DNA of 44,742 bases from Synechococcus sp. UW140 (GCA_945860085.1 CAMAPJ010000011.1:1-44742), one strand, 5' to 3'; positions 8,001 to 17,083 are shown, counted from the stretch's first letter. The notes: a model not told the origin generated them from the sequence alone. Made by a program: numbers and translations.

Positions 8001-11000
8001 TCAGAAGCGGTAATAGAGCTGCAGCTGGGTTTGCCAGCGGCCTTGGCTATCGAGGGAGCCCTGCACGCCAAGCCGGTCACTGGCCTGATAGCGCAGGGTC
8101 ATCTGGGGGGGGATGTCGCTGCGGTTGGGGGCGGCCAACACCGAGGCATTGAAGCGCTTGCTCAGGTCGACGCCGATCTCCGAGCCCAGCACCAATTGGG
8201 AGGGGATGCGCTGGGTGCCGGTTGAGCCCCCTGGAGATGTTTGCGAGGCAGGAACCACATAGGTGGGATAGAGGGCAAAGCTGAAGCGCTGCCCCATCAC
8301 ATCAGAGAGGGAACTCACCAGGGGCGACAGCAAGGACTGGCCCAGCACCGTGGCCAGGGCGGCGCCGGCGTTGCCGTCGCTCAGGCCCGCCAGGGAGTTG
8401 CCGCCGATCAGACCCACCAGGCGTTCCTGGCTCATCGGCGGGGTGCTGCGGATCTGGAGCGACTCGGCCAGGCGGTCGGCCGGGCCACTCACCTTCAGCA
8501 CCACCTTGATCAAGTTGAGCTGGTCGAAGCTGCCCGGGGTTCCGGCCTGGGCCCAGTCGTAGATGGAGCTGCGATCGCCCTGGGGGGTGCTGCGGCTGTC
8601 GGAGACCCGGGTGCGCATGGCGATGTCCAGGTAGGGCATCAGCCCCAGGGACGGGGTGAACACCGCCACGTTGGGGGCATCGGGATCGAGGTTGAAGGTG
8701 GTGGTGAACAGGCTGAGCCGGCCGCTGAGCAGTCGCACCACGCCGCTGGCCTGGAGGCTGGAGTCGAGGTGGCCGTTGAGGGTGAGCAGGCCCTTGGTGT
8801 TGAAGTTGGCCACGGTGGGAACCACCACCCGCAGATTCGGGCCGAAGCGCAGGCGCAGGTTGCGCAGGCCCAGCATCGGCAGGTTGGGCACGGCCGCCCG
8901 CAGGGAGCGGCCGGCGTTGCTCTCCTGATCGGAGCTGAATACCTGCAGGGGCCGCTGGAAATCCCAGCCCTGCTCCACCAGTTGGGGCACCGTGACAGCC
9001 TGGCCGGGCTTGGCTTCGCTGGCCAGGGAGCTGAGTTTCACCGTGAAGGCGCCCTGGCTGATCGCCAACTCGCCACGCAGTTCCGGCCGTCGCAGGCTGC
9101 CGGCCAGCTCGATCTCGCCATCACTGATGCCGCTGAGTAAGGGCACCGAGAAAGGCGCCTTGCGGAGCGTCAGCTTTAAGGGCCGTTGCACTACCCCGGG
9201 CTCAAACAGGGGCAGCTGGCCACTGCCGCTCAGCTGCCCCGTGCTGCCGACCCGGGCCGTGAGCTGCTGCAGGTCCAGGTCCTGGAAATCGAACAGCACC
9301 ATGGCTTGCAGGTCGCGGATCGCCTGGCCGGCCACGGTGAGGGAGCCATCGCGGCAGCGCAGGAAGCCATTGGCGATCGGCTCTGCCACGCTGCCCCGCA
9401 CCAGCAGCTGCAGATCGGCGCTACCGGAGGTCCAGCTCAGGCCCTTACCGGCCAGGGCTGTGAGGAAGCGCAGGCCATCGCCGCGGCTGGCCAGGCGCAG
9501 CTCCAGCCCATCGCGGCTCGACTCCAGGGGGATGCGGCCCTTGAGATCGACGCTATTGCTGGCCCCCTGGCTGCGTAGGGAGAAATCCAGGGCGAGGGCC
9601 TGGTCCTTCAGCGCCAGGGAGCCCCGCTCCAGGGCCAGCGGCTGGTCGCCTAGACGGCCGTTCTCAAGCAGCAGATCGGCCCAGAGCAGGGGCCTGGGGC
9701 CGCCCAGTCGGTAGCGCCCGGAGGCGGCAAGGCCTCCCGTCAGCGGGGCCGGCACGGGACCGATCAGGGCCAGGAGCGCCAGGGGCAGGTGGCTGAAGCT
9801 GAAGCGGCCTTGCCCCTGCTGGAGCGGTCCCTGCAGCCTGGCGATGAAGGGCTCCTCGCCCAGGGCCCGGTCCATGGTCTGTTCGCGCAGCCAGAGGTGG
9901 CCCCTGGCCTCCAGGTCGATGGCCAGGCGGGCGGGGCTGGGGCCGCTCAGGGTCAGGTCGGCATCGACCAGGGCCTGCAGATTGGCCAGGGCCAGCTCCT
10001 GGCGGCTGGTTATTCCCGGCAACACCAGGCTGTTGAGGCGTTGTTTAGCCAGGGCCAGGGCCGCCAGCTGTTCGCTGAGGCTGGCGCCGAGGGTGTCGAT
10101 CGCCAGGGTGCCTAGGTCTTGGGCGGCCCCACCCTTGAGGTGGCTGTTGTGGTGCCAGAGGGTCCAGGCCAGGCGCAGATTTTGCAGCAGGTCGGAGCCG
10201 AGGTTGCGGCCCTCAAGCCGGCTCCAGAGCGCCCCATCCGGGTGGCGGCGCAGCTGGAAGGCCACTTGTCCCTGGGGTTTGGCCAGCCACTCGCCCTTGA
10301 GGGTCAGGTCGCCGGCGCGGTAGCGGCCCCGGGCCTGGAGCTGGCGTCCGGGCAGGCCGGGCAGGGCCGGATCGAGCAGCTCAACATCGGCGACCATCGC
10401 CAGGGGTTGGAGCTCCAGGGCGCCCTGGCCGCTGAGGCGGCCCCGTAGGGGCAAGGGGGCGGGGGCCTGGGGCAGCCGCAGGCTGAGGCCATCGAGGGGC
10501 AGGCCCTGGGCCGTCCAGTGGTAACGGCGGGGGCTGCCGGCCAGGGTTAGCCGGCCGGCGCCACGGCTAAGGCGCACCTGCTCGGGCAGCCAGCGCCGAT
10601 CCAGTTGGGCGACCAGCACCCCGGCTGTGGCGTCACCCCCGGTTGTGGCATCACGCCTGGCCTGCAGACGCAGGTCCCGGTTTGGACCGAGTGTGCCGTC
10701 CCAGGTTTCGTCCAGGTCCAGGGGGCCGGCGCCGGGATGGTCCATCCCTAGGGCCAGCTCGGGCCTGAGGGTTTGCAGGGGACCGCGGATCCTTCCCCTC
10801 GCCGTGAGTTGCCCCGTCAGACGCGCCCCCACTAGCGGCGTCAGCCGCTCCAAGGGATAGCGGCTGAGATCGACGCTCAGGTTTAGGTCGCCTAGGGCCG
10901 GCCGGCCACTGGCCGCCAGCCGCACGGGCAGGGTGCCGGTGGCCTGGAGGCCGGGAGCCTGCAGGCTCTCCAGCCTCAGGAGCTGGTGGGCCCAGCTGAA

Positions 11001-12845
11001 CTTGGTTTGCACCGAACCAAGCAGGGGGTTGCTCGCCTGGGCCAAGTCCAGCCTCAGTTCGGGCTGGGCCGCCGTGCCACGGGCCTTCAGCTGACCGACC
11101 AGCAGGGGGGAGGCGCCCAGGACTGGCTTGAGGGCGGGCCAGGCCTGGCTCAGTTCGGAGCCGAGCCGTAGCTGCTGGCTGGTGAGCTCCAGCTGGGGCC
11201 AGAGCTGGCCCTGTAGGGCCAGAAGACTGCTGCCGCTGCGGAGCTCCAGCCTCGGCAGGCCCAGGCGAAAGCCGCCCCGGCGGCCATCGAGGCTCAGCTG
11301 GCCGCGAAAGCTCAGGGGCGGCGCGGCCCCAGGCCGCTGCCCAGGATTGGGCTTTGCCGAAGCCGGCTGTTCCGAGGTGCTTTGCCCTGAAGTCCCTTGC
11401 CCTGAGCTCTTTTGACTTGCTAGCGGCTGAGCCGGCAGCGGCAGGCTGCCGGCCAGGGTCACGGTCGGGTGGCGCCAGGGCCCGACCAGGTGGGCCTGGA
11501 GCGCCTGGCGGCGCTTGGGATCCTCGGCCGCCAGGCGCAGGTCGAGCTGGCCGCGGCGGGCCGCCGCAAGGCCCAGCGCCCCCTGCAGCTGGCCGCGCCA
11601 GCCGGCCATGGCCACGGCGCTGGGGGCGAGCACCAGCTGCTGAGCTGGAGAGTTGTTCTTGCTGACGCTCTGCCGGCCAAAGCCCTGGCCCGAGTCTTGG
11701 CAGTGGAGCTCCAGGTGCTCGCTGGTGAGGGGCGCCGGCAGCAGCGGCGGCCGCCAACGCAGGTCGCTCAAGGTGAGGCCGCCTTGGCAGCGCGCCCCCT
11801 CTGCCCACACCCCAGCGGCTCCAGACGCCTTCCTGGCGATGGCCGGGGTGCCGGCAGCCCTGTCCCTTGTGCTGTTTTGTTCAACGGCCGCCTTGCCAGC
11901 CAGGGGATCGCTGCCCCCTTTGCTGCTTAAGTCCTGGCTAATTAGGCCCTGGCTGCTCAATCCCTGGCTGCTCAAGCCCTGGCTGCTGAAGCCCAGGCGG
12001 CCGCTGATCCGGCCAGTCAGCCGGTCGACCAGGAGCCCATGGCTGGGCCGCGGCAACAGGGGCAGAAGGGGCCCGATCGGGATCTGGCGCAGGCTCAGCT
12101 GGCCGGCCCACTGCTGGCGCTGCCAGTGGCCCCTGGTGACCAGCGCAAATTGGGAGGGTCCCGAGGGCTTGGCGGAACGGCTGGCCAAGGTGCCAGCGGC
12201 GCCGCCGCCGGCTGGCTCCTGAGGGACTGGGCCCAGCAGGCGGCCCTGGACTGTGAGATCGAGGCCCCGGCGCTGCAGCCAGATGGACGTGTGGCCCTGC
12301 AGTGCAAGGGCCACGCCCGACGGCTCCAGCCGCACTTTGGCCGGATCGCTCAGCCGGATCTCCAGTCCCAGTCGCGGCGGCTTGGCACCGGCGCGCTGGT
12401 GGCCCAGTTGCCAGAGGGCCCCCTGGCTGTTGGGCCGCAGCCGGGCGCTGGCGCCGCTGAGCTGTAACTGCAGCACCGGCACGCCTTCGCGCAGGCTGGC
12501 AAACGGATCGAGGCTGGCGGTGATCCGCTCCGCCGTCAGGGTTGAGGGGTTGTCTGGGCCCGGGCGAAACCGGCTCGGGCCAATCTCAAGGCCCCAGGGC
12601 CGCAGACCCCCGTAGGCACCGAGCTCAAGGGGGTGGCCCATCACCCGTGATACCTGTGCGGCCAGGCGCCATTGCCACTGGCGATAGAGGGCCCCGGCCA
12701 GCCGATCAGCCAGGGCGAAGCCGGCGACGCCAAGGCCCGCCACCACGGCCAGACGCACTGGCCAGCGCCGCCGACCCGAGGGGCCCTGCCGCTTGCGGGC
12801 GGACGGGACCTGGGCCCGGGCTGAGTCCTGTGGCGGCAACCCCAT
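8001..12845 (-). CDS. TamB-like translocation/assembly module protein (DUF490)
   Basis: Very large AsmA/TamB-type envelope protein. The family bridges inner and outer membranes and works in outer-membrane protein insertion or lipid transport. From ATG 12845 it has 1614 residues. A basic N-terminus is followed by one membrane anchor (VRLAVVAGLGVAGFALA), then about 1,250 residues of repetitive beta-rich sequence. The C-terminal DUF490/TamB domain contains LKVSGPADRLAESLQIRSTP and ERLVGLIGGNSLAGL and ends with LQLYYRF. The frame is open to 13046, but that would overlap the divergent Ycf51 gene, so 12845 is preferred. A 15-bp repeat array and another Ser/Gln-rich stretch interrupt the beta-rich part. 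It lies back-to-back with the plus-strand run, sharing a 64-bp promoter region. Confidence 0.9.
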   Translation of the reverse strand: MGLPPQDSARAQVPSARKRQGPSGRRRWPVRLAVVAGLGVAGFALADRLAGALYRQWQWRLAAQVSRVMGHPLELGAYGGLRPWGLEIGPSRFRPGPDNPSTLTAERITASLDPFASLREGVPVLQLQLSGASARLRPNSQGALWQLGHQRAGAKPPRLGLEIRLSDPAKVRLEPSGVALALQGHTSIWLQRRGLDLTVQGRLLGPVPQEPAGGGAAGTLASRSAKPSGPSQFALVTRGHWQRQQWAGQLSLRQIPIGPLLPLLPRPSHGLLVDRLTGRISGRLGFSSQGLSSQGLSSQGLISQDLSSKGGSDPLAGKAAVEQNSTRDRAAGTPAIARKASGAAGVWAEGARCQGGLTLSDLRWRPPLLPAPLTSEHLELHCQDSGQGFGRQSVSKNNSPAQQLVLAPSAVAMAGWRGQLQGALGLAAARRGQLDLRLAAEDPKRRQALQAHLVGPWRHPTVTLAGSLPLPAQPLASQKSSGQGTSGQSTSEQPASAKPNPGQRPGAAPPLSFRGQLSLDGRRGGFRLGLPRLELRSGSSLLALQGQLWPQLELTSQQLRLGSELSQAWPALKPVLGASPLLVGQLKARGTAAQPELRLDLAQASNPLLGSVQTKFSWAHQLLRLESLQAPGLQATGTLPVRLAASGRPALGDLNLSVDLSRYPLERLTPLVGARLTGQLTARGRIRGPLQTLRPELALGMDHPGAGPLDLDETWDGTLGPNRDLRLQARRDATTGGDATAGVLVAQLDRRWLPEQVRLSRGAGRLTLAGSPRRYHWTAQGLPLDGLSLRLPQAPAPLPLRGRLSGQGALELQPLAMVADVELLDPALPGLPGRQLQARGRYRAGDLTLKGEWLAKPQGQVAFQLRRHPDGALWSRLEGRNLGSDLLQNLRLAWTLWHHNSHLKGGAAQDLGTLAIDTLGASLSEQLAALALAKQRLNSLVLPGITSRQELALANLQALVDADLTLSGPSPARLAIDLEARGHLWLREQTMDRALGEEPFIARLQGPLQQGQGRFSFSHLPLALLALIGPVPAPLTGGLAASGRYRLGGPRPLLWADLLLENGRLGDQPLALERGSLALKDQALALDFSLRSQGASNSVDLKGRIPLESSRDGLELRLASRGDGLRFLTALAGKGLSWTSGSADLQLLVRGSVAEPIANGFLRCRDGSLTVAGQAIRDLQAMVLFDFQDLDLQQLTARVGSTGQLSGSGQLPLFEPGVVQRPLKLTLRKAPFSVPLLSGISDGEIELAGSLRRPELRGELAISQGAFTVKLSSLASEAKPGQAVTVPQLVEQGWDFQRPLQVFSSDQESNAGRSLRAAVPNLPMLGLRNLRLRFGPNLRVVVPTVANFNTKGLLTLNGHLDSSLQASGVVRLLSGRLSLFTTTFNLDPDAPNVAVFTPSLGLMPYLDIAMRTRVSDSRSTPQGDRSSIYDWAQAGTPGSFDQLNLIKVVLKVSGPADRLAESLQIRSTPPMSQERLVGLIGGNSLAGLSDGNAGAALATVLGQSLLSPLVSSLSDVMGQRFSFALYPTYVVPASQTSPGGSTGTQRIPSQLVLGSEIGVDLSKRFNASVLAAPNRSDIPPQMTLRYQASDRLGVQGSLDSQGRWQTQLQLYYRF
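11921..11995. repeat. 15-bp tandem repeat inside tamB
   Basis: Five 15-bp units (consensus GGCTGCTCAAGCCCT) lie at 11921-11935, 11936-11950, 11951-11965, 11966-11980 and 11981-11995. They stay in frame and encode a pentapeptide repeat on the minus strand (GLSSQ, GLISQ, DLSSK variants) in a probable loop or linker of the TamB-like protein. Confidence 0.85.
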
Positions 12846-12877
12846 CGGCCTGTGGCTGTCACCGTTTGAGGTTGGCG

Positions 12878-12886
12878 CAATATAAA
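12878..12886. promoter_or_regulatory. Shared AT-rich -10 region between tamB and the Ycf51 gene
   Basis: The 64-bp divergent gap contains AATATAAA. On the plus strand TATAAA (12881-12886) is a -10-like hexamer 23 bases before the ATG at 12910. On the minus strand TATATT (12883-12878) stands about 30 bases before the tamB ATG. No clear -35 elements are visible. Confidence 0.45.
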
Positions 12887-12909
12887 GGCCTTCTCCAGAC
12901 CACCCCTCC

Positions 12910-13380
12910 ATGCCCGCCGATCCCCTGCTCCTGAAGGCCGGCCTCTGGCTGGGGGTGGCCACCGGCCTGCTGCTGCTGGCAACGGTTGTGGCATTTGTCG
13001 TTGGCTGGGGAACCCGCTTTCGCCTGGTGGGGGTGACCAGCTTCACCGGCCTGCTGGCGATTTCCTGCCTGGCCTTTGCGATCAGCTATTCGCCCCGCAC
13101 CCAGGTGGCCGGCGCCGTGTCGGTGCCCGTGGTGTTCGACAACGGCACCGACCTGGTAATCGCCGCCGCCCCGGCCGAACTGGCCCCGGCGGCCTACGGC
13201 CCCAGCCTTGAGCAGGTGGCCCTCAATCTCAAGGGCAGTGGCCGTACCAGTCCCGATGGCCTGGTGCATGTGCGTCTGCGCCGGGTCGACTTCATTGAGC
13301 CGGGCCTGAGCCGGCCAGTGGTGCTGGCCGAGGCCACCTTGGGCCTGCACGGCGAGGGTGTGACGGTGGTGCTGCCGTGA
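12910..13380 (+). CDS. Ycf51-family membrane protein (DUF2518)
   Basis: Conserved cyanobacterial and plastid protein of unknown function. It has 156 residues. Two N-terminal membrane helices are visible (AGLWLGVATGLLLLATVVAF and FTGLLAISCLAFAISY), separated by the family motif GWGTRFRLVGVTSFTG. A soluble C-terminal domain of about 90 residues follows, with beta-strand character (VSVPVVFDNGTDLVIAAAP, HVRLRRVDFIEPG). It is the first gene of the plus-strand run and diverges from tamB. The family call is confident; no function is known to me. Confidence 0.85.
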   Translation: MPADPLLLKAGLWLGVATGLLLLATVVAFVVGWGTRFRLVGVTSFTGLLAISCLAFAISYSPRTQVAGAVSVPVVFDNGTDLVIAAAPAELAPAAYGPSLEQVALNLKGSGRTSPDGLVHVRLRRVDFIEPGLSRPVVLAEATLGLHGEGVTVVLP

Positions 13381-13463
13381 GGCGGGCCCGGGCGGCTGGG
13401 GCTGGCCGGGCCCTGGGCTCGCTAGGCGGCTCGGCCGCCAAATCCGGCAGGGGAGCTGCTTAG

Positions 13464-13856
13464 GTGCTGCGCCTGGCCAGCCATTTCAAGGCGGAAGCGG
13501 CCGTCCTTCAGGCCGCCGCCATTGAGGCCTGGCCGGAGCTGGCGGCCCTCAGCGACGCCGAGCTGCGGCGCTTGGCCAGCAGCGGTCGGGCCTCGGAACA
13601 GCGCTTGATCAAGCTGCGCGGCCAGGCGCGGCTGGTGGTTGAGGTGGGCCTGGAGCCAGATGAGGCGGCCCTGTTGCTCTATGCCGGCATCGCCAGCGCC
13701 CAGGGCCTGGCCCAGGCCTCCCACCAGCACCTGTTGGTGCAACTGGGGCGGCTCGAGCGCTCGCTCACAGGCATGGCGCCGCCCCGGGTTGATGGCGTGA
13801 CCCTGCAGCGCTGGATCCGCCAGGCCCGATCGGCCACCACCCGCCCGCCGAACTGA
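13464..13856 (+). CDS. DUF4332 domain protein
   Basis: Small soluble protein of 130 residues from a GTG start, resembling cyanobacterial DUF4332 proteins with tandem helix-hairpin-helix elements, a fold often linked to DNA binding. Features are LRRLASSGRASEQRLIKLRG, then EPDEAALLLYAGIASAQGLA, then the terminal helix VDGVTLQRWIRQARSA, all in the usual order. It lies 83 bases after the Ycf51 gene on the same strand. Its role is unknown; assignment is by motif recognition only. Confidence 0.75.
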   Translation: MLRLASHFKAEAAVLQAAAIEAWPELAALSDAELRRLASSGRASEQRLIKLRGQARLVVEVGLEPDEAALLLYAGIASAQGLAQASHQHLLVQLGRLERSLTGMAPPRVDGVTLQRWIRQARSATTRPPN

Positions 13857-13921
13857 CCCCGTCCCGGCCACGTCATTGCGCCATTCGCCCCGACAATGGA
13901 CTGAACCGCCGGAGGTTCGAC

Positions 13922-14356
13922 TTGGCCCTCCCCATCCCCCCAGCCCGGCCCATCTCCACCCACCACACACCAGGGCTTCGCCTGCAGCTCTGGCTTGCCA
14001 GCGCGACCCCTTGGGTTGGAACAACCCTGCAGGCTGGAGCAGCTCTGAGGATTGGAGCAGCTCTAACGGTTGGAGCAGCCTTGCAAGTTGGCGCAGCCCT
14101 GCTAGTTGGAGCAGCCCCGCTGCTTGTTAGCCCGGCCCCGGCCCAGGCCGGTTCGGCCCTGCTCGATCGGGTCAAGCAGAATCCGAAGCTGGCTGTAGCG
14201 ATTTGCGCAGAATTGCGCGGGCTCAATGCCCAGGGCATCAACTCCACCAGCCCCCAGGCGGTCGATCGGATTGCCGCGATGCAGGGGCTCAACAAAACCG
14301 ACGCCGAAATTCTCACCACTTATGTGGTGGGTCTGCACTGCCCAGACGTGCGCTGA
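13922..14356 (+). CDS. Small secreted protein with hexapeptide repeats, unknown function
   Basis: The start is a TTG with a strong ribosome-binding site: GGAGG at 13911-13915, six bases before it. The 144-residue product begins with a polar leader, then a hydrophobic stretch made of six repeats of the type VGAALx, ending near PAPAQAGS, which looks like a signal-peptide cleavage site. The mature part of about 70 residues (LLDRVKQNPKLAVAICAELR to HCPDVR) is helical with two Cys. I do not recognise a named family. It is one base from the GTG of the next gene, so the two are likely coupled. Confidence 0.7.
   Translation: MALPIPPARPISTHHTPGLRLQLWLASATPWVGTTLQAGAALRIGAALTVGAALQVGAALLVGAAPLLVSPAPAQAGSALLDRVKQNPKLAVAICAELRGLNAQGINSTSPQAVDRIAAMQGLNKTDAEILTTYVVGLHCPDVR
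14015..14122. repeat. 18-bp tandem repeat encoding VGAALx
   Basis: Six 18-bp units run from 14015 to 14122 (for example GTTGGAGCAGCCTTGCAA at 14069-14086). In frame they read VGTTLQ, AGAALR, IGAALT, VGAALQ, VGAALL and VGAAPL, and they build the hydrophobic core of the presumed signal sequence. The array has six units and 108 bp, the same as the array at 42602-42709. Confidence 0.9.
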
Positions 14357-14357
14357 G

Positions 14358-16181
14358 GTGGGGGGCTACGCCACGGGGACCGAGCCAGAGCCTCTCGATC
14401 AAGCGCCAGCAGGCCTCCGAGTCCGCGACCAGGCCATCCCGGCCAGCGACGGCGTCGCCCTGGCCTGCCGCATCTGGCTCCCCCCCGGGGCTGGCCCCTG
14501 GCCAACTCTCTTAATGCGCCAGCCCTACGGCCGGGCGATCGCATCCACCGTCACCTATGCCCACCCCCAGTGGTACGCCAGCCACGGCTATGCCGTGGTG
14601 GTGCAGGACTGCCGTGGTTGGGGTGACTCCGGCGGCCAGGCGGCCGGGTTTGGCCAGGAGGCGGCAGATGGCACGGCGACCCTGGCCTGGTTGCGGCGCC
14701 AGAGCTGGTGCAACGGCCGGGTGGGCGCTTACGGTTTTTCCTACCAGGGCCTCACCCAGCTGTTGCTGGAGGATCCCGGACCCCAATTCGATGCCCTGGC
14801 GCCGGCCATGGCCGGCCTGGATGAACGGCTGCACTGGGCCAGCGATGGCGGCGCCCATTGGTGGGCCCTGCAGCTGGCCTGGGGCCTGCAATTGGCGGCC
14901 CTCGCCTGCCGCCGCCGCCAGGATCATTCGGCTTGGCAGGAGATCCGCGCCAGCTTGGAGAGCGGCCGCTTCCTGGCGGACGGGCCGGCCTTGCTCGAGC
15001 GCCACGACCCCAGCTCCATGGGTCTGGCCTGGTTGCGGCGCGACCCCGCCAGCAGCGAGGGCTGGACCTGCCATCAGCCGCCCTGTGGCCTCCTGGGCCA
15101 GCCCCTGCTGTTGATCGGTGGCTGGCACGACCCCTACCTCAACGGCGTACTCGACCTCTGGCGCCAGGCCGAGGCGGCCGGCGGCCAGCCCCTGCTGCGG
15201 ATCGGCCCCTGGACCCATCTCGACTGGGGCGGTGGCCTCGATCGGCTGCAGCTGGCCTTCTTTGATCGACACCTCAAGCCCGCTGCCAGGGATCGGGCCC
15301 CAGCCCCAGCCCCTGATGGCCTGGGCCTGGGCCCTTGGGCTCAGGCAAAAAGCCTTTGGAGCCGTGGTTCTGCAGCCCTGGCCCGCCGCCTCGGCCAAGC
15401 GGGCGAGCCAGGGGCCCAGGGGGCCCTTCCCCTGGCTTCAGCGCCGCCGCCCAGGGACCAGCCCCCGGAGCAGCCCGTTGCCCTGCTGGCCGACCTGGGC
15501 ACGGGACTCTGGCTGGCCCGCTCCCCCTTCTCTTCCAGTGGCCAGGTCTGGGGGTTGCAGAGCCAGGGCCTGGCCGCCATCGAGGCCAGCGAAGGCTGCC
15601 TGCTGCCCCTGGCGGGGCCCGAACCCGATCCGGATTCCGGCGCCGGTGCACCAGTCCCGGTTGTGCTGGTCCACGACCCCTGGCGGCCCCTGCCGGGCCG
15701 GGGGGGGCACCTGGGCCTCGATGCCGGCTTGGTGGAGCGCGGCGATCTCGATCGCCGCAGCGACGTGGCCTGTTTCAGCAGCGCACCGCTCGAGACACCC
15801 CTGGAGCTTTTGGGGCGGCCCGTGCTGGAGCTCGAGGCCAGGGCCGACCAGCCGGGCTTTGACCTCTGCGGAGCCCTGTCGCTGCTGAAGGCTGATGGTC
15901 GGGTGCTGCAGCTCAGTACCGGCGTGGGTCGCTGGCTGGGGGACTCCTGCCAAGACCTGCGCCGCCGCCGCCTCAGCCTCCAGCCCCTGCTGGTGACCTT
16001 GCAACCGGGCGAGCGCCTGCGCCTTTCGATCGGGGCTGCCGCCTGGCCCCAGATCGCTGTCAATCCAGGCACCGGCGCCATGCCCTGGGGTCCGGCCGGT
16101 GCGGACCATCGGGTCATCACCCTGGCGCTGCATCTGGATCTCGCCCAATTGCGCCTCGAGCCCATGGTTGGCCCTGCTTAA
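14358..16181 (+). CDS. CocE/NonD-family hydrolase (X-Pro dipeptidyl-peptidase S15 type)
   Basis: Serine hydrolase of the S15 alpha/beta-hydrolase group, acting on an unknown ester or amide. I chose the GTG at 14358, right after the preceding stop at 14356 (607 residues); the frame runs further back to 14226 inside the previous gene. The catalytic triad can be placed: nucleophile Ser128 in YGFSYQG, Asp258 in GGWHDPY, and His287 in GPWTHLDWG. Upstream, VVVQDCRGWGDSGG is the usual strand-turn before the nucleophile. A C-terminal beta jelly-roll (PepX_C-like) contains GRPVLELEARADQPGFDLCG. A Pro/Ala-rich linker at about residues 340-375 is low-complexity. No signal peptide, so probably cytosolic. 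Confidence 0.85.
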   Translation: MGGYATGTEPEPLDQAPAGLRVRDQAIPASDGVALACRIWLPPGAGPWPTLLMRQPYGRAIASTVTYAHPQWYASHGYAVVVQDCRGWGDSGGQAAGFGQEAADGTATLAWLRRQSWCNGRVGAYGFSYQGLTQLLLEDPGPQFDALAPAMAGLDERLHWASDGGAHWWALQLAWGLQLAALACRRRQDHSAWQEIRASLESGRFLADGPALLERHDPSSMGLAWLRRDPASSEGWTCHQPPCGLLGQPLLLIGGWHDPYLNGVLDLWRQAEAAGGQPLLRIGPWTHLDWGGGLDRLQLAFFDRHLKPAARDRAPAPAPDGLGLGPWAQAKSLWSRGSAALARRLGQAGEPGAQGALPLASAPPPRDQPPEQPVALLADLGTGLWLARSPFSSSGQVWGLQSQGLAAIEASEGCLLPLAGPEPDPDSGAGAPVPVVLVHDPWRPLPGRGGHLGLDAGLVERGDLDRRSDVACFSSAPLETPLELLGRPVLELEARADQPGFDLCGALSLLKADGRVLQLSTGVGRWLGDSCQDLRRRRLSLQPLLVTLQPGERLRLSIGAAAWPQIAVNPGTGAMPWGPAGADHRVITLALHLDLAQLRLEPMVGPA

Positions 16182-16245
16182 TGGCGGCGGCTGCGGGGGG
16201 TTGGGCCAGACTGGCCGCACCGTTCCCCCCGTCACCGGTTTGCCC

Positions 16246-17022
16246 GTGCCCGTGAAGCTGCGCTCCGCCCTGCTGGGCCTGGCCATGGCCACTGGCCTGG
16301 CTGGCCCCCTGGCCCCTCCCCTCCAAGCCGCAGGCCCGGCTGGCGCCCAGACCGCGGCACCGGCCCAGGCCAGCCCCGTCAGTGCCATCACCCAAGCCCA
16401 GGCCACCGAGGCGGCCCGGCGGGTGCTGGAGGCCCTGCGCAGTGGCGATGCCAACGCCCGCTACGCCCTGTTTGCCGATGCCCTGAAGCGCACCAGCAGC
16501 CCGGCCATGGTGGCCAACACCATGAAGACCCAGCCGAAGGTGCTCAGCTACCGCATCCTGCGGGTGTTGCCGGGTCTGAGCAATTCGATGGTCGAGGCCA
16601 CCCTCAACACCAGCGCCGGCTCCCGGGACGTGGTGCTGGTGCTCAACAACGCCGGCCAGCTGGCCGGCTTCCAGAACGACAACGCCGACCAGCTTTCGAC
16701 CGATGTGGTTAATCGGTTTGTCCAGGCCCTGCTCAATGGCCAGTTCGTCACAGCCCGCAGCTTCTTGAGCCTGCTGATGCAGGACGAACTCACCCCCTCA
16801 GCCCTGCAGAGCAAATGGCAGCGACTGCAACGGGTCACCGGCAATGCCATCAAGGTGCGACACCTGCTGCTGGCCGACAGCGCCCCTGATCAGAAGCTGG
16901 TGATCGTCAGCTTGGATTTCCAGCGCCTCACTGACAGCTTGTTCGTGATCCTTAACGACAAAAACGAGATCACCGGTGTCGATTTCCCGAACGAACCGGT
17001 CAAACCTGCAGTGGCTCGCTGA
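16246..17022 (+). CDS. DUF3887-like exported protein
   Basis: Predicted secreted or periplasmic protein of about 258 residues. From the GTG at 16246 (a second GTG at 16252 is equally good) it begins with a signal peptide, LRSALLGLAMATGLAGPLAP, cut near LQAAG. Two related alpha+beta domains follow. The first covers AARRVLEALRSGDANARYAL to VVLVLNNAGQLAG. The second covers VVNRFVQALLNGQFVTARSF to FVILNDKNEITGVDFP and resembles DUF3887. The frame opens back to 16099, but that part overlaps the hydrolase gene. Function unknown. Confidence 0.75.
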   Translation: MPVKLRSALLGLAMATGLAGPLAPPLQAAGPAGAQTAAPAQASPVSAITQAQATEAARRVLEALRSGDANARYALFADALKRTSSPAMVANTMKTQPKVLSYRILRVLPGLSNSMVEATLNTSAGSRDVVLVLNNAGQLAGFQNDNADQLSTDVVNRFVQALLNGQFVTARSFLSLLMQDELTPSALQSKWQRLQRVTGNAIKVRHLLLADSAPDQKLVIVSLDFQRLTDSLFVILNDKNEITGVDFPNEPVKPAVAR

Positions 17023-17039
17023 ATTCGGCAAAGGGGATG

Positions 17040-17063
17040 GGCAGGGAGCCTAAGCTCCCTGCC
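17040..17063. terminator. Perfect 10-bp hairpin between the DUF3887 gene and glgB
   Basis: GGCAGGGAGC (17040-17049) pairs perfectly with GCTCCCTGCC (17054-17063) around the loop CTAA. It starts 17 bases after the upstream stop and ends 20 bases before the glgB GTG. There is no T-run. It could slow or end transcription, protect a processed 3' end, or affect glgB translation. Confidence 0.5.
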
Positions 17064-17083
17064 ACGTTGCTGCCCTGAAGCCT

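Noticed and set aside
8241-12615. Many long plus-strand frames antisense to tamB
   Set aside because: They are low-complexity, Gln/Gly/Arg-rich shadows caused by the high GC of the minus-strand gene.
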